A stretch of 6,225 nucleotides of DNA from an uncultured Slackia sp. (GCA_900553775.1 USEZ01000113.1:1-6225); one strand, 5' to 3'; positions 1-6,080 are shown, counted from the stretch's first letter. The notes: a model not told the origin generated them from the letters alone. Made by a program: numbers and translations.

Positions 1-571
1 CACCGCGCACCAGAGCTAAAAACGCGTCAAACGCCGTATGAAATTCCCGAATTTCATCGATGTTCCCGGAAAACAGGAAATGCCCCCGATGCTTTACCAG
101 ATGATGCATCGCCAGATAGACCAGTCGAATATCGGGGGTATCTGACGTTTCCATAAGCCATTTTCGCAAATGATAAATGGTCGGGAATTTTTTGTAATAG
201 TCGGGCTCATTGAGGTCCCCGCCATTGAACAGAGGCCACCGGTAATCGCAGCAATCGGAATTCCTGTCGACTTTCCACAGGCGCGCCTGATTCAGGCGAA
301 TGAAGAAGTCAGGGTCGACCTTTTCGATTTCCTCCGCAAAAAACCCCTGCAAAAGATCGAGTCTCTGACGGCGACGGTCATAACGACGGCGCTGGCCGCG
401 ATGCGTTCTTGCCTCGGCAGCGGTTTCCGCCGAAGGGAAAATACGGCTTCCCCAGGTCGGCTTCCCCTTAAAACGACAAAGCCCGCCCTCCTCGTCGACA
501 ACGGACCATCCGACCGAACCTGTTCCGATATCCAGGCCGACATTGTAAGATTCGACTTTACGTAGATTCAT
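1..571 (-). CDS. cas9: CRISPR-associated endonuclease Cas9, N-terminal part (runs off left edge)
   Basis: Cas9 is the RNA-guided DNA nuclease of type II CRISPR-Cas systems; with a crRNA and tracrRNA it cuts matching foreign DNA. Only the first 190 codons are here, in an open frame continuing past base 1. Residues 9-22 read YNVGLDIGTGSVGW, the RuvC-I motif, with D14 at the position of the catalytic Asp (D10 of S. pyogenes Cas9). The arginine-rich bridge helix is at about residues 53-76 (core RRRYDRRRQRL). Residues 148-166, IRLVYLAMHHLVKHRGHFL, match the conserved start of the REC lobe. The ATG at 569-571 is chosen because AAGGGG (579-584 on this strand) precedes it by 7 nt and the RuvC motif follows at the usual distance. 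Bases here look less GC-rich than in the housekeeping genes. The N-terminal part looks II-A-like, but subtype cannot be settled without the HNH, PAM-interacting and neighbouring cas genes. No frameshift is seen. Confidence 0.95.
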   Translation of the reverse strand, partial: MNLRKVESYNVGLDIGTGSVGWSVVDEEGGLCRFKGKPTWGSRIFPSAETAAEARTHRGQRRRYDRRRQRLDLLQGFFAEEIEKVDPDFFIRLNQARLWKVDRNSDCCDYRWPLFNGGDLNEPDYYKKFPTIYHLRKWLMETSDTPDIRLVYLAMHHLVKHRGHFLFSGNIDEIREFHTAFDAFLALVRG

Positions 572-578
572 GACGCAA

Positions 579-584
579 CCCCTT
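579..584 (-). promoter_or_regulatory. Ribosome binding site of cas9
   Basis: The minus strand reads AAGGGG followed by 7 nt and then ATG at 571-569. This is a good Shine-Dalgarno match and supports this ATG as the cas9 start. Confidence 0.7.
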
Positions 585-612
585 ATCGTTCTGCCAGCAA
601 ACGTGCTACAAT
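583..612 (+). promoter_or_regulatory. Probable tracrRNA promoter
   Basis: An extended -10 box is seen: TG at 604-605, one base, then TACAAT at 607-612 (5 of 6 to TATAAT). A weak -35 candidate, TTATCG at 583-588, lies 18 bp upstream, which fits the lower need for a -35 box in extended -10 promoters. Initiation would fall near 619, just before the 36-nt anti-repeat begins at 621. The promoter sits in the 48-bp gap between the cas9 start codon and the tracrRNA 5' end. Confidence 0.5.
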
Positions 613-635
613 GCCAACATCTTGATACCAGTCAA
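608..635 (-). promoter_or_regulatory. Possible cas9 promoter inside the tracrRNA anti-repeat
   Basis: On the minus strand TTGACT (635-630, 5 of 6 to TTGACA) is followed after 16 bp by CATTGT (613-608, matching TATAAT at positions 2, 3 and 6). The -10 is weak, but cas9 needs a promoter in this short space unless it is transcribed from farther right, through the tracrRNA terminator region. A second TTGACT lies at 653-648. The -10 candidate occupies almost the same bases as the tracrRNA -10 on the other strand. Confidence 0.3.
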
Positions 636-640
636 GATGT
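617..640. repeat. 9-bp perfect inverted repeat at the tracrRNA 5' end
   Basis: ACATCTTGA (617-625) and TCAAGATGT (632-640) are perfect complements around a TACCAG loop. The right arm belongs to the anti-repeat, so the tracrRNA 5' end could fold on itself in competition with crRNA pairing. As DNA it could also be a protein operator straddling the tracrRNA start site and the upstream region of cas9. Confidence 0.7.
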
Positions 641-740
641 CACTGCGAGTCAAAATAAAGGCTAAGCCTAAAATGCCTATTTGTAGGCGCCACGGAGGTG
701 GCAATTCGACCCGCATAAGAGTCCTTCGGGACTCTTTTTT
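619..740 (+). ncRNA. tracrRNA of the type II CRISPR-Cas locus
   Basis: tracrRNA pairs with the repeat part of pre-crRNA, lets RNase III process it, and anchors the guide in Cas9. The predicted 122-nt transcript has all expected parts in order. The anti-repeat is at about 621-656, ending GAGTCAAAAT as in known tracrRNAs. The nexus stem AGGC/GCCT (659-662, 666-669) has a TAA loop, close to the S. pyogenes AAGGCTAGTCC element. Hairpin GCCTA/TAGGC is at 675-688 and hairpin GCCAC/GTGGC at 689-702. The intrinsic terminator is at 717-740. It is divergent from cas9, the layout also known for the S. pyogenes type II-A locus. The 5' end is inferred from the -10 box at 607-612, so several nt of error are possible; the 3' end is well fixed by the terminator. 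Processing would trim part of the anti-repeat. Confidence 0.9.
717..740 (+). terminator. Intrinsic terminator of the tracrRNA
   Basis: Stem AAGAGTCC (717-724) and GGACTCTT (729-736) closes a stable TTCG tetraloop and runs into six T residues (735-740). The T-run is on the plus strand only, which fixes the direction of the tracrRNA. Confidence 0.92.
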
Positions 741-744
741 ATGC

Positions 745-908
745 ACGCGCGCCTGCGCTTCCGTCCCATCGAACCGACTGAACGGCCGAACAACCTATAC
801 GCTATAGTACCTCACGCTGCAGCGATCGTGTAAGCAATGAGTTTTTGCACGATATGCGGGCAATGGTTTCGATAACGGGCAACAAGCGACAACGAACGGA
901 GCATCCGC
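745..908 (+). other. Intergenic leader between tracrRNA and the deformylase-like gene
   Basis: No coding signal is seen here. A possible weak promoter for the downstream gene is TATAGT at 803-808 with no convincing -35 box. ATCGTG (825-830) and CACGAT (848-853) form a 6-bp inverted repeat that could fold in a leader RNA. No CRISPR repeat or further tracrRNA-like segment is present. Confidence 0.35.
898..901 (+). promoter_or_regulatory. Ribosome binding site selecting a GTG start for the deformylase-like gene
   Basis: GGAG lies 7 nt before the GTG at 909. The next in-frame ATG at 924 has no comparable site at the right distance, and the GTG start keeps the MIRPIMK beginning I recall for this subfamily. 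Confidence 0.65.
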
Positions 909-1319
909 GTGATACGTCCCATCATGAAAAACGAATTCTTCCTCCAGCAACCGAGCGAAGAGGCCACGCCCCTCGATGCGCCGATCGCCCGCGATCTGCT
1001 TGATACGCTGGCGCTGCACGCGCACGAATGCGTAGGGATGGCAGCCAACATGATCGGGCGACGCAAACGCATCATCGTGTTCATGGACGGAGAAACGCCG
1101 CGTGCCATGATGAACCCCGAAATCATCGCGGCGAAAGGCCCTTACGAAACGGAGGAAGGATGCCTCTCGCTGGACGGCCGTCGCCCGGCGAAGCGATTCC
1201 GCACGATTCGTGTGCGCTATCGCGACCTGGCCTTCGAAGAACGCGTCGAGACGTTCGAGGAGTTTTCCGCGCAGGTCATCCAGCATGAAATAGACCACTG
1301 CAACGGCGTGGTGATATAG
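909..1319 (+). CDS. Peptide deformylase-like protein (short, divergent motif 1)
   Basis: Peptide deformylases remove the formyl group from the N-terminal Met of nascent proteins, using an Fe(II) or similar metal. This 136-residue protein has the metal-site motifs: EGCLSL at residues 83-88 with ligand C85, and QHEIDH at 125-130 with ligands H126 and H130 and catalytic E127. Motif 1, GxGLAAxQ in typical enzymes, reads VGMAANMIG at 42-50, so the Gln that normally stabilises the transition state is replaced by Met48. It is shorter than E. coli Def (about 169 residues) and lacks a long C-terminal tail. I recall a family of such short deformylase-like proteins in Firmicutes and Actinobacteria; whether this one acts on formyl-Met is uncertain, and the genome may hold a canonical def elsewhere. 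It starts at GTG and ends in front of a strong hairpin. It stands alone between the tracrRNA and a convergent gene, with no fmt neighbour. Confidence 0.87.
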   Translation: MIRPIMKNEFFLQQPSEEATPLDAPIARDLLDTLALHAHECVGMAANMIGRRKRIIVFMDGETPRAMMNPEIIAAKGPYETEEGCLSLDGRRPAKRFRTIRVRYRDLAFEERVETFEEFSAQVIQHEIDHCNGVVI

Positions 1320-1346
1320 CGAGCGCGCCGAAACGCTCATCAGCAA

Positions 1347-1382
1347 CAGAAGAAAAGGAGGGCCTCCCCTCCTTTTCTTCTG
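1347..1382. terminator. Bidirectional hairpin terminator between convergent genes
   Basis: A perfect 16-bp stem, CAGAAGAAAAGGAGGG (1347-1362) with its complement (1367-1382), surrounds a CCTC loop. It lies between the deformylase-like gene ending at 1319 and the pseudouridine synthase gene ending at 1409 from the other side. No long T-run follows on either strand, so the T-rich part of the 3' arm would have to help release on the plus strand. The position argues for a shared terminator. Confidence 0.75.
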
Positions 1383-1408
1383 CTCTCGTATATCTTCGTC
1401 ATGCCGCG

Positions 1409-2365
1409 CTATTCGCGGGCGTCGAGCTCGTCGATGACGCGCTGCAAGTCGTCGGGCAGCGTGTCCTCGAATTCAAGACGCTCGCCCGTCACGGGATGGG
1501 TGAATGCCAGTTTGTAAGAATGCAGAAACTGACGGTCAAGGCCGAGGTTGTCCTTCTTCTGCCAGCCATACACCGGATCGCCCACGCACGGATGCTTGAT
1601 GTATTCCATATGCACGCGAATCTGATGCGTGCGGCCGGTGTAGAGCTTGCAATCGATCAGCGTGTAGCCGTCGTCGTTCTTGCCAGGCTCGAAGCGGCGT
1701 TTCACTTCGAACGTGGTGATCGACGGGCGCGCATTGTCGCGATCGGACACCTTCATGCGCAGCCTGTCGCGCTCTCCGCGCGCGATCGGCGCATCCACCA
1801 GGCCTGTTTCGAGAGGAATCCATCCCTGCACGAGCGCAAGGTAGTGCCTGTCCACGTCGCGCGTGCGAATATCCTCCATCAAAGCAAGCCCGACCTCGTT
1901 GGTTTTGGCGCACAGCATCAAGCCGCTCGTATCCTTGTCGAGACGATGCACGATGCCAAGACGGTCCTGCTCGCCTTGCACATCGCACAGATTCTCACGG
2001 CCGCAGTGGGCAATCAGCGCATTGACCAGCGTATCTCCGTAATGCCCGTCGGCAGGATGGCACACCAGCCCCGCCTGCTTGGAAATGACCAGCAGGTAAT
2101 CGTCTTCATAGCGCACGTCGAGCGGAATTTCCACGGCATCGAGCACCGGGGCATGCGGATCGTCGAACGTCTCGTATTCGAGCACGTCGCCCGCCGAAAC
2201 CGTAGCGCTTTTGCGCGCTATCCTGCCGTTCAAGGCGGCACATCCCTCGGCGATGCATTTCGCCGCCGCCGAACGCGTGGGATACAGCCCCTCGGCCGCC
2301 ATGAATGCGTCCAAGCGCATACCCGCGAATTCGGGGGCCACTTCTATGCGGGCGACATCGGTCAC
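1409..2365 (-). CDS. RluD-family 23S rRNA pseudouridine synthase
   Basis: Enzymes of the RluA/RluD family isomerise specific uridines of rRNA (or tRNA) to pseudouridine. The 318-residue product has an S4-like RNA-binding domain at about residues 14-66, then the catalytic domain. HRLDKDTSGLM at 140-150 holds the catalytic Asp, D143. RTHQIRVH at 245-252 is the second conserved family motif, and GDPVYG lies at 262-267. Length and domain order fit RluD (E. coli RluD is 326 residues). The GTG at 2365-2363 is chosen because AGGAGG precedes it by 6 nt; a longer frame opening at 2410 would add 15 Arg-rich residues without a ribosome site. It follows lspA by 134 bp in the same direction, like ylyB after lspA in Bacillus. 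The exact target uridines cannot be read from the sequence, so the symbol is left open. Confidence 0.92.
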   Translation of the reverse strand: MTDVARIEVAPEFAGMRLDAFMAAEGLYPTRSAAAKCIAEGCAALNGRIARKSATVSAGDVLEYETFDDPHAPVLDAVEIPLDVRYEDDYLLVISKQAGLVCHPADGHYGDTLVNALIAHCGRENLCDVQGEQDRLGIVHRLDKDTSGLMLCAKTNEVGLALMEDIRTRDVDRHYLALVQGWIPLETGLVDAPIARGERDRLRMKVSDRDNARPSITTFEVKRRFEPGKNDDGYTLIDCKLYTGRTHQIRVHMEYIKHPCVGDPVYGWQKKDNLGLDRQFLHSYKLAFTHPVTGERLEFEDTLPDDLQRVIDELDARE

Positions 2366-2371
2366 GATGCG

Positions 2372-2377
2372 CCTCCT
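2372..2377 (-). promoter_or_regulatory. Strong ribosome binding site deciding the pseudouridine synthase start
   Basis: The minus strand reads AAAGGAGG (2379-2372) and then six bases before GTG (2365). This near-perfect Shine-Dalgarno sequence sets the start at GTG 2365 rather than at the upstream GTG at 2410. Confidence 0.88.
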
Positions 2378-2399
2378 TTCTCGTAAAAGCCGACGAAGA

Positions 2400-2431
2400 G
2401 CATCCGTCACGGTCGCGAAACCGGCGGATGC
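2400..2431. repeat. Interrupted inverted repeat upstream of the pseudouridine synthase gene
   Basis: GCATCCG (2400-2406) pairs with CGGATGC (2425-2431), and inside them CGGT (2410-2413) pairs with ACCG (2420-2423). In the minus-strand transcript this forms a stem just upstream of the ribosome binding site at 2372-2377. No T-run follows directly. It may be a leader structure or an RNA processing site between lspA and this gene. Confidence 0.55.
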
Positions 2432-2447
2432 CCTTCGTTTGAATTCC

Positions 2448-2493
2448 TATCCGATCATGCCGGATATATGTCGGCGTCGCATTGCCGCGACGC
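2448..2493. repeat. Two small hairpins in the lspA-rRNA gene spacer
   Basis: TATCCG (2448-2453) pairs with CGGATA (2461-2466). GCGTCGC (2474-2480) pairs with GCGACGC (2487-2493) around ATTGCC. Both lie in the 134-bp spacer; neither is followed by a T-run on the transcribed minus strand. They may protect the 3' end of lspA mRNA or be chance in GC-rich DNA. Confidence 0.45.
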
Positions 2494-2499
2494 GCCCCT

Positions 2500-3153
2500 T
2501 CACGAAGAATGACGATTCTTCGCATCCGGCGCATCCGATGCGCCCCCGTCGGCGCCGGGACGAACCGCGCCGTCCGAAAGCGTGGCCGACGCATCGGGCA
2601 CGCCGGCAGACGACGGCTCTTCGGCGTCGCCCTCGCATGCGGGCTTCGATGCCGCATCGAAACGACTTGCCAAAAAATAGCCCGCCAGCAGCAAGACGAA
2701 ACCGCATGTCACACCGATATCGGCAATGTTGAACACGGGGAAGTCCATAAACGTCAGATCGATGAAATCGACCACGTATGCCTGGGCGAAACGGTCGATC
2801 GCGTTGCCCAGGCCACCCGCGAAAACAAGCGCGAGCGCACAAGTTTCGGGCATCGTGGCCGCATGCCCCGTCAAGCGACGGTAACCCGCGAACACGGCGA
2901 CGATAGCCGCGCATACGATCAACGACGTCACGCCGAGCAAGAAGGTCGAATCGCCGAACATACCCCATGCCATGCCGGTGTTGTGCACCAGACGGAACCG
3001 GAAAAGCCCGTATGCGGCCTCGGAAACCTGGCCGAGGGCATACGAACCCTCGAAATAAGCCTTGGTCAACTGGTCAACGAGCAGCCAAAGGGCGGCGACG
3101 CCCGCGAAGACGCCGCCGCTTTTCGCCGCCGTTAGATTCTTTCCGTGCGCCAT
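2500..3153 (-). CDS. lspA: Lipoprotein signal peptidase (signal peptidase II)
   Basis: LspA is the inner-membrane aspartyl protease that removes the signal peptide from diacylated prolipoproteins, cutting before the lipid-modified Cys. The 217-residue product has four hydrophobic segments at about residues 12-27, 69-90, 104-115 and 147-162. Family motifs are present: DQLTK at 27-31, NTGMAWG at 58-64, GGLGNAIDR at 113-121 with catalytic D120, and FNIADIG at 141-147 with catalytic D145. The typical protein ends soon after the last helix, at about 160-170 residues. This one adds some 50 residues (168-217) rich in Ala, Asp, Gly, Ser and Glu, with no visible domain and likely cytoplasmic. The ATG at 3153 begins 5 bp after the ileS stop, with no strong ribosome site of its own, so translation is probably coupled to ileS. 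An open frame extending upstream into ileS is not used as the start because the added residues are Arg-rich and unlike LspA. Confidence 0.93.
   Translation of the reverse strand: MAHGKNLTAAKSGGVFAGVAALWLLVDQLTKAYFEGSYALGQVSEAAYGLFRFRLVHNTGMAWGMFGDSTFLLGVTSLIVCAAIVAVFAGYRRLTGHAATMPETCALALVFAGGLGNAIDRFAQAYVVDFIDLTFMDFPVFNIADIGVTCGFVLLLAGYFLASRFDAASKPACEGDAEEPSSAGVPDASATLSDGAVRPGADGGASDAPDAKNRHSS
2503..2522. repeat. Hairpin over the lspA stop region
   Basis: CGAAGAAT (2503-2510) and ATTCTTCG (2515-2522) are perfect complements with a 4-base loop, covering the last codons of lspA just before its TGA. No T-run follows on the minus strand, so it is not a clear terminator. Confidence 0.5.
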
Positions 3154-3158
3154 AGACG

Positions 3159-6005
3159 CTATTCGGCCATGCCGTCGAGCACCGCGGCGCAACGGGCGCA
3201 CACGTCGGGATGCGCGTCGCTTCCGCCGAGGGCACGGTGGTTCCAGCAGCGCGGGCATTTCTCGGCCTCGGTTTTTTCGACCGTCACCTCGATGGCGTCG
3301 CCCTCGCGGCGCTTCACCGCAACGCTCGCCACGATGAAGAGCTCTTCGAGGTCGGCCGCATCGGATGCCGCCAGCGCCTCGTAGACGGCCTCGGGAGCGG
3401 CGATGGCCAAAGCCGCCTCCTGGCTCTTGTTGACCGTCTTGGCATTGCGTGCGTCTTCAAGCGCCTTGGTCACCGCGTCGCGGGCCTCGAGCAGCGCGTC
3501 GAAGCGGGCCATGAACGCCGCGGCCTCGTCGCCCTGCGGCAATGCGGGGCGGAAGTCGTCGTCGGTCGGCCATCCGGCAAGCTGCACGTTTTCCGCACGG
3601 CCCGCACGATTGCGCTCCGCCTCGGGATAGTGCTCCCACACCTCGTCGCAGGTGAACGTGAGGATGGGGCTCATGATGCGAACCATGACTTCGAGGATGT
3701 TCATGAGCACGGTCTGGGCCGCACGGCGCGAAACGGAGCCGGGCGCCTCGGCGTACAGGCGGTCTTTCACGACATCCATGTAGATGGCCGACAGATCGGT
3801 GATCACATAGTCGTAGAGCGTGCGGAACACCTGATGGTAACGGTATTCGTCGTAACCGCGCTCCACCTCGTGCAGCACCTCGCGCAAACGCAGCATGGCC
3901 CATACGTCGATCGGCTTGAGGTCGTCGAATTCGACGCGATCGCGCTCGCAATCGAAGTCGTCGAGGTTGCCGAGCAGGAAGCGGAACGTGTTGCGGAAGC
4001 GGCGATAAGCGTCGGAGGTGCGCTGCAGGATGGTGTCGCCGATGGAAACGTCGACCGAATAATCGGTGGACGCGACCCACAGGCGCAGCACGTCGGCGCC
4101 GTATTTGTCGGTCACTTCGCGCGGATCGATGCCGTTGCCCTTGGACTTCGACATCTTCTCGCCGTTCTCGTCCACCGTGAAGCCGCAGCACATGACGCTC
4201 TTATAGGGAGACGCGCCGAAAGCGCCCACGCCGCACAGAAGCGAGCTTTGGAACCAGCCGCGATGCTGGTCGGAACCTTCGAGGTACATATCGGCGGGCC
4301 AGTGCAGACCGTCGGCTTCGGCGCGATGCTTCAGCACGCCCACATGCGATACGCCCGACTCCCACCACACGTCGAGGATGTCTTTCTCGGGAACGACGTC
4401 GGTGCAGCCGCACTTCGGACAGCACGTGCCCTCGGGCAGATATTCCTTCGGCTCCTTCGTGAACCATGCATCGGCGCCCTCGGTGTTGAACAGCTCGATG
4501 ACGGCATCGAACGTAGCCTCGTTCGCCACGGTTTCGCCGCAGCTTGCGCATTTGAACACAGGAATAGGAACGCCCCAGCTGCGCTGGCGGGAAATGCACC
4601 AGTCGGGACGGTCTTCCACCATGGCGCCGATACGATTCTGTCCCCATTCCGGAACCCATTTCACGTGATTGCGAATCTGGTCGAGAGCACGTTCGCGCAG
4701 ACCGGTCTTTTCCATGGAAACGAACCACTGGTCGGTGGCGCGGAAAATGACGGGCTGGTGGCAGCGCCAGCAATGCGGATAGCTATGGTTGATGTCCACA
4801 TGGGCGACCAGCGTTCCGCGCTCTTCCAGCCATGCGATGATCTTCGGGTTGGCCTCGTCGGTGTCAAGACCGGCGAACTCCTTCACGTAGTCGGTGAAGC
4901 GGCCGTCGTCATCGACCGGCATGATGGTCTCGATACCGAACTCCTGACCTACCAGATAGTCTTCGACGCCGTGGCCGGGGGCGGTATGAACGGCGCCCGT
5001 GCCGGCATCGAGCGTGACATGGTCGCCCCAGATGATGCGGCCCACGTTATCTTGGATGATCGGGCAGACGTAGGTGATGCCGTCGAAGGCGTCGCCCTTC
5101 ATAAGAACGGACTCGCCGTCGGACTCGACCACACGATACGTATCCCAACCTGCGGTTTCGGCAACGGCTTCTACCATCTCGTGAGCGAACAGCATGAATT
5201 TGCCGTCGGCCTCGACGAAGCAGTAATCGATTTCGGGGCCGAAGCACACGGCGGCGTTCGCAGGAAGCGTCCAGGGCGTGGTGGTCCAGATCAGCACGTA
5301 GGCGTTATCGGCATCGACGCCTGCGGCGGCGAAGGCCTCGGGCACGTTGTTCAGCTTGAAATTCACATAGATGGACGGCGACATCTCGTCGGCGTATTCG
5401 ATTTCGGCTTCGGCAAGCGCGGTATGGCAATGCTTGCACCAATGGATCGGCTTGCGGCCGCGATACACGGCGCCGTCGAGGTACATCTGCTTGAACACTT
5501 CGACATTGGCCGACTCGAAATTGGGCTGGAAGGTCAGATACGGACGATCCCAGTCGGCACCCACGCCGAGACGCTTGAAGCCGTCGCGCTGCACGTCGAC
5601 GAAGCGTTCGGCCCATTCGCGACACAGCTCGCGCACCTTGGCCTGCGGAAGCTGCTTCATTTTCTCGGTGCCGAGCTTCTTTTCCACCTCGTGCTCGATG
5701 GGCTGGCCATGGCAGTCCCAGCCGGGAATGTAAGGCGTGTAGTAGCCGCGCTGTGCGTGCGATTTGACGACGAAGTCTTTGAGGATCTTGTTGAACGCGT
5801 GACCGATATGGATGGGGCCGTTCGCATACGGAGGACCGTCATGCAAAACGAACGGTTCGCCATCTTTGTTCTTCTCCAAAACCTTGTGGTAGATGTCCTG
5901 CTCGGCCCACTTCTCCAAGCGCTTCGGCTCGTTTTCGGGCAGATTCGCGCGCATGGCGAAATCCGTCTTGGGCAGGTTCATCGAGTGCTTGTAATCGTTT
6001 CCCAT
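3159..6005 (-). CDS. ileS: Isoleucyl-tRNA synthetase, bacterial type 1
   Basis: IleRS charges tRNA-Ile with isoleucine in the cytoplasm and hydrolyses mischarged Val-tRNA-Ile. The 948-residue product is full length (E. coli IleRS is 938). The HIGH signature is at 66-69 (GPIHIGHAFNK) and GWDCHG at 95-100. The editing domain has TTTPWTLPAN at 241-250 and GTGAVHTAPGHG at 335-346, followed by E348-D349. DWCISRQRSWGVP is at 468-480, and KMSKS at 617-621 closes the ATP site. The C-terminal zinc finger uses C917, C920, C936 and C939 (CPRCW and CARC). These features mark the type 1 enzyme rather than the eukaryote-like, mupirocin-resistant type 2. Additional Cys pairs occur at 190/193, 412/415, 486/489 and 529/532. 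The ATG at 6005 has GGAG 6 nt upstream. It is the first gene of an ileS-lspA pair, probably continuing into the pseudouridine synthase gene. Confidence 0.98.
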   Translation of the reverse strand: MGNDYKHSMNLPKTDFAMRANLPENEPKRLEKWAEQDIYHKVLEKNKDGEPFVLHDGPPYANGPIHIGHAFNKILKDFVVKSHAQRGYYTPYIPGWDCHGQPIEHEVEKKLGTEKMKQLPQAKVRELCREWAERFVDVQRDGFKRLGVGADWDRPYLTFQPNFESANVEVFKQMYLDGAVYRGRKPIHWCKHCHTALAEAEIEYADEMSPSIYVNFKLNNVPEAFAAAGVDADNAYVLIWTTTPWTLPANAAVCFGPEIDYCFVEADGKFMLFAHEMVEAVAETAGWDTYRVVESDGESVLMKGDAFDGITYVCPIIQDNVGRIIWGDHVTLDAGTGAVHTAPGHGVEDYLVGQEFGIETIMPVDDDGRFTDYVKEFAGLDTDEANPKIIAWLEERGTLVAHVDINHSYPHCWRCHQPVIFRATDQWFVSMEKTGLRERALDQIRNHVKWVPEWGQNRIGAMVEDRPDWCISRQRSWGVPIPVFKCASCGETVANEATFDAVIELFNTEGADAWFTKEPKEYLPEGTCCPKCGCTDVVPEKDILDVWWESGVSHVGVLKHRAEADGLHWPADMYLEGSDQHRGWFQSSLLCGVGAFGASPYKSVMCCGFTVDENGEKMSKSKGNGIDPREVTDKYGADVLRLWVASTDYSVDVSIGDTILQRTSDAYRRFRNTFRFLLGNLDDFDCERDRVEFDDLKPIDVWAMLRLREVLHEVERGYDEYRYHQVFRTLYDYVITDLSAIYMDVVKDRLYAEAPGSVSRRAAQTVLMNILEVMVRIMSPILTFTCDEVWEHYPEAERNRAGRAENVQLAGWPTDDDFRPALPQGDEAAAFMARFDALLEARDAVTKALEDARNAKTVNKSQEAALAIAAPEAVYEALAASDAADLEELFIVASVAVKRREGDAIEVTVEKTEAEKCPRCWNHRALGGSDAHPDVCARCAAVLDGMAE

Positions 6006-6011
6006 CGTGTA

Positions 6012-6015
6012 CTCC
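6012..6015 (-). promoter_or_regulatory. Ribosome binding site of ileS
   Basis: The minus strand reads GGAG six bases before the ATG at 6005-6003, supporting this start over the in-frame Met codons at residues 9 and 18. Confidence 0.7.
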
Positions 6016-6074
6016 GATCCTTTCGTTCAAATCGCATAGGCACTACAGCACGCTAAATTACGCGCAATTTGTCC

Positions 6075-6080
6075 ATTATA
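6075..6080 (-). promoter_or_regulatory. -10 box of a probable ileS promoter
   Basis: The minus strand reads a perfect TATAAT (6080-6075). No good -35 box is found 16-18 bp upstream and there is no TG extension. Initiation near 6068 would give a leader of about 60 nt, too short for a full T-box riboswitch. Confidence 0.4.

Noticed and set aside
170..565. Plus-strand open frame opposite cas9
   Set aside because: The minus strand encodes the Cas9 N-terminus with conserved motifs, so this is an antisense shadow.
622..807. Plus-strand small open frame across the tracrRNA
   Set aside because: It runs through the nexus, hairpins and terminator of a non-coding RNA and has no ribosome binding site.
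795..1346. Minus-strand open frames opposite the deformylase-like gene
   Set aside because: The plus strand has the EGCLSL and HEIDH motifs and a proper ribosome site; the minus-strand frames cross the terminator region and match no family I recognise.
1496..2386. Long plus-strand open frame opposite the pseudouridine synthase gene
   Set aside because: The minus strand has clear RluD-family motifs and a strong ribosome site; the plus-strand product is a His/Ala/Arg-rich shadow.
3210..6056. Very long open frame on the plus strand opposite ileS
   Set aside because: It is the antisense shadow of ileS, held open by GC-rich codon bias. It has no recognisable domains, while the minus strand encodes all IleRS motifs.
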